Shown: positions 8,642-16,993 of the stretch, one piece after another
Layout: every line of letters starts with the position of its first letter
Position numbering within the stretch: the stretch's first letter is position 1
The notes under the pieces: model-generated
What the model was told of the DNA's origin: nothing
The model's database searches: none
The model's input: only the letters and a program-made list of their open reading frames with translations
Made by a program: the position numbers and the translations under genes
Assembly (NCBI GenBank): GCA_027314645.1
Contig: DAHVAL010000013.1
Coordinates: forward strand, 1-50,678
From: Nitrospirota bacterium
GTDB lineage: Bacteria; Nitrospirota; Leptospirillia; Leptospirillales; Leptospirillaceae
Direction: 5' to 3'
Length of the DNA: 50,678 nt

Positions 8642-10605
8642 GCTGGGGCCGGCTCCTCGCCCTGTGGCGGAGTCCGCTCGTTCGGCACGGTGGAGATAAT
8701 CGGCTCCTCCCCCGACAGCTTGGCCTTGGGAGTTCTTGAAAGACCCGCCCCCGAATAGATCTGGAATGTCCATATCATGACGGTATTGGACGATCGGTGG
8801 ATGGCTCCCAGCACTGATGCGGCCAGAGAGCTTCCCGTGTCGTTCAAAACGACGGTGTCCGCCCCAAGCCGCCGGATCTGCATGTTGAGAACCGGCCCGA
8901 TGGCCCGGCCTCGGGCCAGAATGGTATCCACCAACACATCCTCTTCCATCCCGATGGCCTGGCACAGATTGAGCGTGTGGCGCGCCACATTTTCCTCTTC
9001 GATCAAAGACGCATTGAGGGGAAGGGCCAGGGGAATCTCAAGAACGGTGATGATCGTGACCTTTGCTTCATCGGCCTTGGCCACCTTCAGCACGTCCCGC
9101 AGCATGGGGGAGGGCCTGGTGGGCGAAGTCGCCACCAGGATGTGCTTGTGGGGCTTGGCCTTGGGATAATCGTCCTTGATCTCCGTGATCTGAACTCTTT
9201 CCATGACCGGAAGGGATTCCCTTCTCCGAAACCACAAATAATAGAAAATCCCTCCCGCCATCCAGACCGTCCCGAACACCCGCCCATATTTATGGAACAG
9301 GAGCACCATGATAAAGACGCCGAAAGTCCCCATGAACCCGATCATCGTCGGAATCGGGATTTCCCACCCTGCCACCCTGAGCGTCAAGGGTACCCGGAAG
9401 GGTCTCTTTAAGGCGGGTTCCTTTTTGCGAAGCTTGACCAGGGCGAGATGGGTCATGGAAAACGACAGCATGGCTCCGTAATTGTAGAGATCCGCCAGGA
9501 TCTCGAGGTAGGGAAAGAACGCCACGATCAGGGCGGCGATGGTTCCAAAAATTCCGATGGAGACGATGGGGGTCTTGTATCGGACACTTGTCCGGTGGAA
9601 GACCGGGGAAATCAGAAGATTGTTGGACATCGAATACGCCAGGCGGGACACTCCGATCAGTCCCGCGTTGGCGGAGACCGTCAGGATCGTGGCCCCCAGA
9701 ATGGACACCCATGGAGCAAAAATGGCTCCAAAATGGGGCATCGCATGGGCAATGCCCGCGATGGGATCGTTGATCCATGTGGTCGAAAGAATTTCCGGCT
9801 TCATCGCCGACAAGGCCACCAGTGAAATCCCCGAATACAAGAGGATGGTCGTTCCCATCGTCAGAAACATCGCCCGCGGAACAGTCTTTTCTGCATTTCG
9901 GGCTTCCCCGGCCATCTGGCTGATGGCTTCGATTCCGGTATAGGCCACCATGGCGATCGAGATCCCATAGAGAAAATTGTGCCAAGTGGGCGCTGTCCCC
10001 AGCGTGAACTGGTGCCAGATGGTATTGAAGTTGAAGAGGAGGAAGCCCCCCATGACCATCAGGGAGATCTGGGTGATGATGTCGAACCCCGCCAGCATCA
10101 GGCTAAACCACGAAGACTCCTTCAATCCGACGATATTGAGCAGGACGAGGACAAGAATCAACAGTCCCGTGAAGGTGACATTGACCTGTGGATTGGTTTT
10201 GAAGATGGGAAAGAAATACCCCAGATATGGGCCGACGGAGAACGCCCCGATCGCAAGGGTGAGAATATAGTCGAGAAGGAGAGCCCACCCTGTAAAGAAC
10301 GCCCACCCGTCTCCAAAGGCTCGCTGGGCGAAGAGTGAAGATCCCCCTCCCTCGGGTATGGCGCTGGACAGCTCCGCGTAGCTTAAGACTGTGCAGATAA
10401 AGAACAGGCCCGCGGTTCCGATCGCGAGAAAGGAAGCCCCTCCTGCGTACACCGTCGTAATTCCCAGGGCGTAATAGATCGAGGAGCCGACGTCTCCGTA
10501 TCCGGTCGAATAGAGGGCGCCAAGGCCGACGACCTTACGAAGGACCGTCGTATTGAAGCGGGCAATTCCGGTTCTGGTGTGATGATAGATTTTAAAAAGG
10601 GCCAT
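8638..10605 (-). CDS. APC-superfamily amino-acid permease with C-terminal universal-stress-like domain
   Basis: This 655-aa protein has an N-terminal transport domain of about 12 hydrophobic segments (residues ~25-450). It includes GDVGSSIYYALG near TM1 and SYAELSSAIPEGGGSSLFAQRAFG after TM2, both typical of the amino acid-polyamine-organocation family. After the last membrane segment, residues ~470-620 look like a cytoplasmic universal-stress/UspA-type alpha/beta domain (HKHILVATSPTRP..., then VHVxx-like strands and GADTVVLND). This layout is known for some APC permeases. The substrate cannot be told. It ends four bases into the convergent fur gene and is preceded by the YCF48-like gene after 37 bases, so it is probably cotranscribed with it. 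GGGAGA precedes the ATG. Confidence 0.85.
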   Translation of the reverse strand: MALFKIYHHTRTGIARFNTTVLRKVVGLGALYSTGYGDVGSSIYYALGITTVYAGGASFLAIGTAGLFFICTVLSYAELSSAIPEGGGSSLFAQRAFGDGWAFFTGWALLLDYILTLAIGAFSVGPYLGYFFPIFKTNPQVNVTFTGLLILVLVLLNIVGLKESSWFSLMLAGFDIITQISLMVMGGFLLFNFNTIWHQFTLGTAPTWHNFLYGISIAMVAYTGIEAISQMAGEARNAEKTVPRAMFLTMGTTILLYSGISLVALSAMKPEILSTTWINDPIAGIAHAMPHFGAIFAPWVSILGATILTVSANAGLIGVSRLAYSMSNNLLISPVFHRTSVRYKTPIVSIGIFGTIAALIVAFFPYLEILADLYNYGAMLSFSMTHLALVKLRKKEPALKRPFRVPLTLRVAGWEIPIPTMIGFMGTFGVFIMVLLFHKYGRVFGTVWMAGGIFYYLWFRRRESLPVMERVQITEIKDDYPKAKPHKHILVATSPTRPSPMLRDVLKVAKADEAKVTIITVLEIPLALPLNASLIEEENVARHTLNLCQAIGMEEDVLVDTILARGRAIGPVLNMQIRRLGADTVVLNDTGSSLAASVLGAIHRSSNTVMIWTFQIYSGAGLSRTPKAKLSGEEPIISTVPNERTPPQGEEPAPA

Positions 10606-10642
10606 CAGTCTCCCATCTCTCGGAAATCCTCCCGGGACCCGA

Positions 10643-11716
10643 TTACTTCATGGTGGATAGCGGGAGCAGAACAGAATTTTTCGTTCCTGCGACGCGAACA
10701 TGGCGTTCTCCGCACGCGAGACCCAAGAGGTCGGACCGATGAAAGCGTCCGAGCGGTTGGTGGGAGTTCCATCCGGCCTTTCCGTTCGATTCAAGAAGAA
10801 TCAGGGCCCCTTGCTCCCCTGCCGCAGCGATGGTTCCTGCCCCGGTTCGGCAGACTCCATAAAGATCGCTGAGGCTTCCTGTCGGAATCTGCACAAAGGA
10901 GCGGCCCCCATCGGTCGAGGAAAAAAGGAGCCCGTGGTCCCCGGCAAGAAGGATCCGGCCCCCATCCGTCCAAAGGCTGTTGAAGGAGGGTTTTTGCCGG
11001 GTCACCTTTTGCATCGGGATCTCGAGGGGGGCAAATTTTTTCCCTCCGTCGGAGGTCTTGAGCAGGGTCTTGTGCCATCCCGCGAAAAACCCATGCCTTT
11101 CATCCGTGAAAACCACCGCATAGAGGTTCTGTTCCGTCGGAGAGTGGAGCTTGCTCCAGTGTTCTCCTCCATCAATGGTCTTGAGCATGATCCCCCTCTC
11201 TCCAACCGCAAACCCGACCTTATCGGAGGGAAAGCTCACGGCGTTCAGAAAAAGGGGCGCAACCCCGGTGACAATCGGCGACCATGTCTTTCCTTGATCG
11301 GAAGAGCGGAGCAACACCCCTTTGTCTCCCGCGACCCAGAGGATCCCCGAGGGCGATTTCCCGATCCCGTAGAAATCCGAATCGACCGGGACCGGCATGC
11401 GGTCCCAAGTCTTTGCCCCCCCGGCATTTCTGAGAATCGTCCCCTGATACCCGATGACAACGAGACTCCCTCCGGAATCCGCAATCCCCGACAGAACCCC
11501 GATATAGGGAGGTCCGGGTTTGGAGGAAGGGGGAGGGGCCGGTGGAGGAGGCTGGACGAGAACAAACCCCGTCCCCGGCGGAAGAACGGCGGCGGGAAGC
11601 GGTTTGGCGTGTTCCTTTTGGCAAGCGGAAAGAACCATGGGAACCAGCGCCGTCAGGAGGAAAGCCTGTCGGCGGAAAGAATTTCCATTGAAAGAAATGT
11701 GATTTCGGACAATCAT
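10643..11716 (-). CDS. YCF48/BNR-repeat-like lipoprotein
   Basis: The 357-aa protein starts with a basic N-terminus and hydrophobic stretch ending in LSAC, a lipobox, so it is probably a lipoprotein. A proline-rich linker (about residues 55-68) is followed by repeated beta-propeller blades, each with a pattern like GxxGxxLRSSDQGKTW, MLKTIDGGEHW, LLKTSDGGKKF and LFSSTDGGRSF. These are the Asp-box/YCF48 repeats also found in photosystem II assembly factor HCF136. Outside phototrophs the function is unknown; a scaffold role in assembling or stabilising envelope complexes is only an inference. It follows the beta-barrel gene by 56 bases. Confidence 0.8.
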   Translation of the reverse strand: MIVRNHISFNGNSFRRQAFLLTALVPMVLSACQKEHAKPLPAAVLPPGTGFVLVQPPPPAPPPSSKPGPPYIGVLSGIADSGGSLVVIGYQGTILRNAGGAKTWDRMPVPVDSDFYGIGKSPSGILWVAGDKGVLLRSSDQGKTWSPIVTGVAPLFLNAVSFPSDKVGFAVGERGIMLKTIDGGEHWSKLHSPTEQNLYAVVFTDERHGFFAGWHKTLLKTSDGGKKFAPLEIPMQKVTRQKPSFNSLWTDGGRILLAGDHGLLFSSTDGGRSFVQIPTGSLSDLYGVCRTGAGTIAAAGEQGALILLESNGKAGWNSHQPLGRFHRSDLLGLACGERHVRVAGTKNSVLLPLSTMK

Positions 11717-11772
11717 GGGGTCAGGATAACCGATCCGAACGTTGGCCGCAAGAGAAACGGAAGACCGGGCCT

Positions 11773-12678
11773 CTAGTGGATGTTCTGTTCCTCCTTGTAT
11801 CTCTCGCTCTCCTTTTGCTCGAAGTTGAAGGGCTTGAAGTGGTACTCGAAGATGGTCTTGATCGCAAAGGGGGCGCTCACGGGAGTCAGGCCCGTCCCGA
11901 TTCCCACGTTCCAGTCGATATGTTCCCCGATAGCGAAGTTCCAGCTCTGGAAGATGAACTGCTGCTGCATTTCCGCATAAAGGGGGGAGGCCCCTCCCAG
12001 GGGACCCATATTATTGATGGTCCCTGTATCCCCGAAGGCCTCGATCCCCGCATTGACGTTTTCGGCAAGGATATAATAGACCCCGGCCGAATAGGCGAAC
12101 TCAGGGGGGAAGTTGGGCTCGGAGCCGTCCGTGGCGAAAAAGAAGGAGGGGTTGAGATCAATGATGAAGCGTCCGATCTTCTTTTCCGCGATCAAGATGA
12201 TGTTGAGGAAGGATTGCATTCCGGTTCCCCCTCCCGGAGCCCAGTACTCGATCTGGACGGCGGGATCGATGAAGTCGGGAATTCTCGGAAACCGCATTCG
12301 GGTGGTGATGGCCCGCGTCTGGAGGTACGAATAGGGTTGGGCCCCCCCCGCGAGGAAGTCGACGTAGGCTCCCAGCGTCCACCAGTCGGTCACCCCGAAC
12401 TCAAACACATAGGTTGAAAACAGGAGGTTTGAGTTCCGGAGGTTTTGGCCATAGAGCGACTCCGTCACCTTGTTCGGAAGAAGGAGGGTCTGCCAGGTCC
12501 CGACGCTGATCTCCCCTTGCTCAGGCGTTTCGTAGGGGTAAAGGATAAAATCCCGGAAGGGATCGGCATGGGCGATGGAAGGAGATACGAGCGGAAGGGC
12601 GATCATGACCAAACAACCTAAGGAATAAAGAACGGCGCGCAGGGATTGTTGAAGGCGCCCGAATGATGATCTTCTCAA
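11773..12678 (-). CDS. Predicted outer-membrane beta-barrel protein
   Basis: A signal peptide (basic RRSSFGR start, hydrophobic LYSLGCLVMIALPLV, cleavage after SIAHA) precedes a ~265-aa mature chain with alternating aromatic/hydrophobic beta strands (for example FSTYVFEFGVTDWWTLGAYVDF and FNFAIGEHIDWNVGIGTG-like segments). No enzymatic motif is seen. The TTG start at 12678 is chosen because GGGAGAAAGGA lies just upstream and it gives a normal signal peptide; the open frame reaches an ATG at 12774. It resembles in general style the barrel-like proteins at 17529 and 35621, but I do not see strict homology by eye. It heads the operon with the YCF48-like gene and permease. Confidence 0.7.
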   Translation of the reverse strand: MRRSSFGRLQQSLRAVLYSLGCLVMIALPLVSPSIAHADPFRDFILYPYETPEQGEISVGTWQTLLLPNKVTESLYGQNLRNSNLLFSTYVFEFGVTDWWTLGAYVDFLAGGAQPYSYLQTRAITTRMRFPRIPDFIDPAVQIEYWAPGGGTGMQSFLNIILIAEKKIGRFIIDLNPSFFFATDGSEPNFPPEFAYSAGVYYILAENVNAGIEAFGDTGTINNMGPLGGASPLYAEMQQQFIFQSWNFAIGEHIDWNVGIGTGLTPVSAPFAIKTIFEYHFKPFNFEQKESERYKEEQNIH

Positions 12679-12700
12679 GACAGTCCTTTCTCCCTTTTGG

Positions 12701-12717
12701 GCAGGGATTTTCCCTGC
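12701..12717 (-). promoter_or_regulatory. Perfect inverted repeat in the leader of the beta-barrel gene
   Basis: GCAGGGA-TTT-TCCCTGC, seven-base arms with a three-base loop, ends 22 bases before the TTG start and just before its ribosome site. It could be an RNA hairpin affecting translation or mRNA stability, or a protein operator. Confidence 0.45.
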
Positions 12718-12870
12718 ATTCCGTAGTCTGCTCCTTAGGTCAGAAATGAGGATGCTGGCTGGAACCGGCGTCAAAAAACGACAGGAAACGTCCTAGAGGG
12801 AAAGTTCACCGAGGCTTCAGGATTCCTTCCGCCACTTCTGGTTCCGGTCTTTCTTGCAGCCGAAAAATTT

Positions 12871-12898
12871 TTGATGGAAACTGGACTATTTATATAGA
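12871..12898 (+). promoter_or_regulatory. Likely promoter of the thrS-infC-rpmI-rplT cluster
   Basis: TTGATG is followed after 16 bases by TATAGA in an AT-rich patch. It would leave a leader of about 180 bases before thrS. Confidence 0.5.
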
Positions 12899-13008
12899 CT
12901 CCGGAAGAAAATGTAAAGCCTCCGGAACCCATGGCTGTTATTTGTCGGGAACGCCCTCCCCCCGGACCCTTCATCTCCTCTCATACGGACCATTGTTTTG
13001 GGGACCTT

Positions 13009-13026
13009 TCTCCATTAATATGGAGA
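13009..13026 (+). promoter_or_regulatory. Hairpin in the thrS leader
   Basis: TCTCCAT-TAAT-ATGGAGA forms a seven-base-pair stem with a four-base loop, 55 bases before the thrS start. In Escherichia coli ThrRS represses its own mRNA through tRNA-like leader hairpins; whether this one works that way is an inference only. Confidence 0.35.
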
Positions 13027-13081
13027 GAAATATTTAGGTGTTAATCTTCGGTCCGGTTTACAGTAACGCGGAAAGGACAAG

Positions 13082-14857
13082 TTGAATCAAGCAACCCGTG
13101 AGCCGGGAATCGCCCTCAAGGCACTCCGGCATAGCGCCGCCCATGTGCTGGCCCAGGCGGTAAAGCGTCTTTTTCCCTCGGCCCAAGTGGGAATCGGACC
13201 CGCCACCGATGAAGGCTTCTATTACGACTTTCATTTTGACCGTCCCTTTACGCAAGAAGATCTCGAGAAGATCGAAGCCGAAATGAAGTCCATCATCGCC
13301 ACCCATGCCCCCATTGTCCGGCGGGCTCTCTCTCGCGAGGAGGCCGGGAGCCTTTTCTCCTCCATGGGCGAGGGCTTCAAACTCGAGATCCTTCATGGCA
13401 TTCCCGAAGAGGCCGAGATCACCGTCTATGATCAAGGCGATTTCACGGATCTTTGCCGGGGACCCCACCTTTCAGACACAGGGCAAATCGGGGCCGTCAA
13501 GCTTCTCTCCTCCTCCGGGGCCTATTGGAAAGGCGTCGAGACCAACCCATCCCTGCAGCGGATTTATGGGACCGCGTTTCCGACGCAAAAGGAACTCGAC
13601 GACTATCTGGTGCGGCTTGAAGAGATCCGCCAACGCGACCATCGGAAGCTAGGGAAGGAGTTGGGCTTTTTCCGGACTCTCGACGAAAAAGGGGCCGGGA
13701 TGGTCCTATGGCTCCCACGTGGGTCCCGGATTCGCCGCGTGATCGAGGATATTTGGAAAATCCGCCACGACCGGCACAAATACCAGTATGTCTATACGCC
13801 GCACGTGGCCCGACTCGACCTCTGGAAACAGTCCGGTCACTGGGACTTTTACCGGGAAAGCATGTTCTCCCCCATGGAACTCGAGGGGTCGGAATTCGAG
13901 CTCAAACCGATGAACTGTCCCTTCCACATTCTGATATTTAAAGAAACGATCCAAAGCTATCGCGATCTTCCGGTCAGATTCGCCGAACTCGGGACCGTCT
14001 ACCGGTACGAACGCTCCGGAACCCTTCAAGGGCTCCTTCGCGTTCGAGGATTCACCCAAGACGATGCGCACATCTTCTGCAGGCCTGAAGACATTGCGTC
14101 GGAGATCGGAAAAGTTCTGAAGTTGGTGGACGAAATGCTTGGTCCGTTCGGCTTCACAAACCCCTCGGTCTATCTTTCAACAAGACCAGAGGGGTCCGTG
14201 GGATCCGACGAACACTGGGAGCTTGCAACCCGGGCCCTGGAAGAAGCGCTCAATGCCGCCGGCATCCCCTATGAAATCGATCCGGGGGAGGGTGTCTTTT
14301 ATGGCCCAAAGATCGACATGAAGTTTCATGATGTCCTGGGTCGCTCCTGGCAGCTCTCAACCATTCAGGTCGACTTCAATCTCCCCGAAAAATTCGACCT
14401 GACCTATCGGGATGCCTCAGGCAAGGATGTTCGTCCGATCATGATCCACCGGGCCCTCCTAGGGTCGGTGGAGCGATTCTTTGGAATCCTGATCGAACAT
14501 TTCAAAGGGGCCTTTCCCTTGTGGCTCGCTCCGGAGCAGATCATTCTCCTGTCGATCGCCGACCGGCACATCCCCTACGCACAACGCGTTGCCGACGAAT
14601 TGACGGCCGCAGGCCTCCGGGTGGCGACCGATTTCAGAAACGAAAAAATCGGCCTTAAGATTCGCGAGGCCCAGCTCCTCAAAGTTCCCCAAATGTGGGT
14701 CGTCGGAGACAAGGAAATACAGGAGGACACCGTCTCGATCAGACACCGGGACGGGCGATCGGAGGGCGCCGTCCTGTGGAGGTCGGCATTGAAGGATGTC
14801 GTAGAAGAAAACAGCGCGGGTCTGGCGCTTGCGGATCTGACGCGACCAAAGGACTGA
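13082..14857 (+). CDS. thrS: Threonyl-tRNA synthetase lacking the N-terminal TGS domain
   Basis: Charges tRNA-Thr. The chain begins almost directly with the editing domain (HSAAHVLAQAVKRLFP, about residue 17), with its DLCRGPHL segment near residue 123. The class II catalytic core follows, including LKPMNCPFHILIFK (zinc-binding Cys and motif region), RYERSGTLQGLLRVRGFTQDDAHIFC (motif 2) and PIMIHRALLGSVERF (motif 3). An anticodon-binding domain from LAPEQIILLSIADRH ends the protein. At 591 aa it is about 50 residues shorter than E. coli ThrRS because the TGS domain is absent. The TTG start has AAGGA upstream and no coding potential lies before it. It is followed by infC after 25 bases. Confidence 0.95.
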   Translation: MNQATREPGIALKALRHSAAHVLAQAVKRLFPSAQVGIGPATDEGFYYDFHFDRPFTQEDLEKIEAEMKSIIATHAPIVRRALSREEAGSLFSSMGEGFKLEILHGIPEEAEITVYDQGDFTDLCRGPHLSDTGQIGAVKLLSSSGAYWKGVETNPSLQRIYGTAFPTQKELDDYLVRLEEIRQRDHRKLGKELGFFRTLDEKGAGMVLWLPRGSRIRRVIEDIWKIRHDRHKYQYVYTPHVARLDLWKQSGHWDFYRESMFSPMELEGSEFELKPMNCPFHILIFKETIQSYRDLPVRFAELGTVYRYERSGTLQGLLRVRGFTQDDAHIFCRPEDIASEIGKVLKLVDEMLGPFGFTNPSVYLSTRPEGSVGSDEHWELATRALEEALNAAGIPYEIDPGEGVFYGPKIDMKFHDVLGRSWQLSTIQVDFNLPEKFDLTYRDASGKDVRPIMIHRALLGSVERFFGILIEHFKGAFPLWLAPEQIILLSIADRHIPYAQRVADELTAAGLRVATDFRNEKIGLKIREAQLLKVPQMWVVGDKEIQEDTVSIRHRDGRSEGAVLWRSALKDVVEENSAGLALADLTRPKD

Positions 14858-14882
14858 ACAACAATCGAAAAGGGGGTTCCTG

Positions 14883-15452
14883 ATTAATTCCAAAACACGC
14901 ATCAATTATGAGATTAAAACCAAAGAAGTTCGGTTGATCGGAGCCGATGGAGAACAGCTGGGCATCGTCCCGACGCTGATCGCAGTCCGGAAAGCCGAAG
15001 AGGCCGGGTACGACCTGGTCGAAGTCTCTCCCAACGCCAAGCCTCCAGTGTGCAAGCTCATGGATTTTGGGAAGTTCCAGTACGAACAGAGCAAAAAAGT
15101 TCACTCCATGAAGCAGCACCAACGGACAGGCCAGATCAAGGAACTCAAATTCCGGCCCCACATCAACGAGCACGATCTCGAAATCAAGATCCACTACGTG
15201 GAAAGGTTCCTCGAGGAAGGGAACAAGGCCAAAGTGGCCCTCGTATTTCGCGGCCGTGAAATGATCCGGGCCGATATCGGAACCGAACTGATGCAAAGGA
15301 TCATCAATGCGTTGGGTGTCAAGGCGCTCATTGAATCCCCTCCAAAGTTTGAGGGATCCAGCATGACGATGGTTCTGGCCCCCGCCCCTTCGGGAAAAAC
15401 CGTGAGAGAGGCCAAGGAGGCAGACACAGAGAGCCCACCCCCCGAGGATTGA
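14883..15452 (+). CDS. infC: Translation initiation factor IF-3 with an AUU start codon
   Basis: IF-3 prevents 30S-50S association and checks start-codon choice. The frame reads NSKTRINYEIKTKEVRLIGADGEQ from an ATT at 14883, matching the normal IF-3 N-terminus. The domain junction has CKLMDFGKFQYEQSKK, and the C-terminal domain has KELKFRPHINEHDLEIK and VALVFRGREM. No ATG/GTG fits the conserved N-terminus; the first TTG, at 14934, would remove 17 conserved residues. The ATT is preceded by AAGGGGG eight bases away. An AUU start in infC is known in E. coli, where IF-3 discriminates against it and so controls its own level. Length is 189 aa including a short acidic tail. Confidence 0.95.
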   Translation: MNSKTRINYEIKTKEVRLIGADGEQLGIVPTLIAVRKAEEAGYDLVEVSPNAKPPVCKLMDFGKFQYEQSKKVHSMKQHQRTGQIKELKFRPHINEHDLEIKIHYVERFLEEGNKAKVALVFRGREMIRADIGTELMQRIINALGVKALIESPPKFEGSSMTMVLAPAPSGKTVREAKEADTESPPPED

Positions 15453-15478
15453 TCCATTTTGTGGACTTGTGCTAGACT
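15449..15478 (+). promoter_or_regulatory. Possible internal promoter before rpmI
   Basis: TTGATC, overlapping the infC stop, and TAGACT are separated by 18 bases in the 76-base gap before rpmI. This could let rpmI-rplT be made in excess of infC. Confidence 0.3.
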
Positions 15479-15528
15479 GTTGAACTTGTGATTTTACAGA
15501 GAATCAAATTGATGAAAGGACCCTGAAC

Positions 15529-15729
15529 GTGGCCACAGGACGTGTTCTTAAAACCAAGCGCGCCGCAAAAAAGCGATTTTCCCTGACCGGAACGGGAAAG
15601 GTCAAGTTCCATAAATCAGGGAAACGCCATTTACTGACTGGAAAGTCTTCCAAGAGAACCCGGTCCTTGTCGACCGGCATTCTTGAAAAAGGTCAGGCGA
15701 AGAAGGTTCTGTCAAACCTGAATCTCTGA
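15529..15729 (+). CDS. rpmI: 50S ribosomal protein L35
   Basis: A 66-aa, very basic protein with the L35 pattern: KTKRAAKKRFSLTGTGKVKF near the N-terminus, then SGKRHLLTGKSSKRTRSL. The start is GTG, preceded by GAAAGGA. It lies between infC and rplT as in most bacteria. Confidence 0.97.
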   Translation: MATGRVLKTKRAAKKRFSLTGTGKVKFHKSGKRHLLTGKSSKRTRSLSTGILEKGQAKKVLSNLNL

Positions 15730-15809
15730 CCGAAGTCTTTCCGACGCCGTCGAATCTTTCCCCTCGATTTTAACGAGGGTGTTATTTTGTCTGTTTGAGG
15801 AGGAAATCC

Positions 15810-16163
15810 ATGCCACGCGTAAAGGGCGGCCCCCAAACCCGGGCACGCCGAAAAAAAATTCTCAACATGGCCAAGGGGTACTGGGGAGGACGTTCCCGTC
15901 TGTACCGGTCGGCCCGACACACGGTTGAAAAAGGCCTCACCTATGCGTACCGGGACCGGAAGGCGAAAAAAAGGGACTTCAGAAGTCTTTGGATTCAACG
16001 CATCAACTCAGCCTGTCGCCCGCAAGGGGTCAGCTATAGCCGGTTTATCTCGGGACTCAAAAAACTGGGGATCGCTCTCGACCGGAAAATTTTGGCCGAC
16101 TTGGCCTTGAATCAGCCCGAAGCATTTTCCGATCTTCTCAATAAGGTCAAGGCTGCCGGCTGA
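15810..16163 (+). CDS. rplT: 50S ribosomal protein L20
   Basis: The 117-aa protein has the L20 signature ([33 protein letters not shown]... then [21 protein letters not shown]). The ATG at 15810 is chosen because AGGAGG precedes it and L20 always starts MPRVK/MARVK. In several bacteria L20 represses rpmI-rplT translation; the 80-base gap to rpmI could hold such a site, but I see no clear structure. Confidence 0.98.
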   Translation: MPRVKGGPQTRARRKKILNMAKGYWGGRSRLYRSARHTVEKGLTYAYRDRKAKKRDFRSLWIQRINSACRPQGVSYSRFISGLKKLGIALDRKILADLALNQPEAFSDLLNKVKAAG

Positions 16164-16189
16164 CCTTCCCTCTCCGGGCAACACTCTCT

Positions 16190-16218
16190 CACGGGCGCCA
16201 AAAAACGCCCGTGTTTCC
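16190..16218 (+). terminator. Rho-independent terminator after rplT
   Basis: CACGGGCG and CGCCCGTG form an eight-pair stem around an A-rich eight-base loop, followed by TTTCCTTTCCC. It closes the thrS-rplT transcript. Confidence 0.8.
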
Positions 16219-16310
16219 TTTCCCTTCCACCCCAAGGAAACGCCGTCCCCGACAAGTTTTTTCCACCTTGCCCCGACAATGGAGAAAAATAACGGATATT
16301 TGGATTTCAT

Positions 16311-16338
16311 GAGTGATTTTGGATTTTCAAAATCACTC
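16311..16338. repeat. Perfect 11-base inverted repeat with 6-base loop
   Basis: GAGTGATTTTG and its exact complement CAAAATCACTC are separated by GATTTT. It lies in an AT-rich stretch between the rplT terminator and the ORF6N gene. There is no T-run after it, so it is not a standard terminator. It may be an operator or a remnant end of a small mobile element. Confidence 0.6.
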
Positions 16339-16364
16339 CGATATTCAATCCTGATTTCTATTTT

Positions 16365-16395
16365 TTGATTGACCTTCCGGAATCGGCTCTATAAT
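16365..16395 (+). promoter_or_regulatory. Possible promoter of the ORF6N gene
   Basis: A consensus TATAAT at 16390-16395 lies 52 bases before the ATG. The -35 is less clear: TTGATT with a 19-base spacer or TTGACC (16369) with 15. Confidence 0.45.
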
Positions 16396-16447
16396 CTTGA
16401 TTCGGAATGTATGATCGATTGTCTTTCCCTCCTTTCCAGAGGAGCCG

Positions 16448-16993
16448 ATGCCCGAATCCCTTCCTCCCATTCCGATCGAATCCATCGTTTCCCGAATTTT
16501 TCTCATCCGTGGTCAAAAGGTCATGCTCGATTCCGACCTGGTCGCATTATACGGGGTTGAAACGAGGGTTCTCCTCCAGGCGGTCCGGCGAAATCCGGAC
16601 CGGTTTCCCTCTGACTTCTCCGTTCAAATTGACGAAGATGAATGGAATTCTTTGAGATCACAAAGTGTGACCTCAAAGGGAAGGGGTGGCCGACGCTATC
16701 TCCCATTTGTATTTACGGAACACGGAGCCATCATGGCCGCAACGGTTCTCAATTCGCCATTGGCGGTCGAAATGAGTGTCTTTGTGGTCAGAGCCTTCGT
16801 GAAACTCCGGGAAATGCTCTCCACGCACAAAGAACTGGCCCACAAGATTGAGGAGCTTGAGAGAAAATTGGGGGTTCACGACGAGGCCATCATCGGGTTA
16901 TTCGAGGCGATCAAGCAACTGATGGACCCACCGGCAGAGAAACGAAACCAGATCGGATTCATATCCGCCAAGGAGGGGAAAGGGGCCTCCTGA
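16448..16993 (+). CDS. ORF6N domain-containing DNA-binding protein
   Basis: The N-terminal ~90 residues match the ORF6N pattern: IFLIRGQKVMLDSDLVALYGVETRVLLQAVRRN, then RFPSDFSVQ, then RYLPFVFTEHGAIMAATVLNSP. This fold occurs in phage antirepressors and in many chromosomal proteins next to mobile elements. The C-terminal half (about residues 115-165) is a charged heptad-like helix (LAHKIEELERKL), probably a coiled coil. The 181-aa protein is apparently complete. The ATG is preceded by AGAGGAG. Its stop codon abuts the start of an ISL3 transposase remnant, and with the nearby inverted repeat it marks an accessory island. Confidence 0.85.
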   Translation: MPESLPPIPIESIVSRIFLIRGQKVMLDSDLVALYGVETRVLLQAVRRNPDRFPSDFSVQIDEDEWNSLRSQSVTSKGRGGRRYLPFVFTEHGAIMAATVLNSPLAVEMSVFVVRAFVKLREMLSTHKELAHKIEELERKLGVHDEAIIGLFEAIKQLMDPPAEKRNQIGFISAKEGKGAS

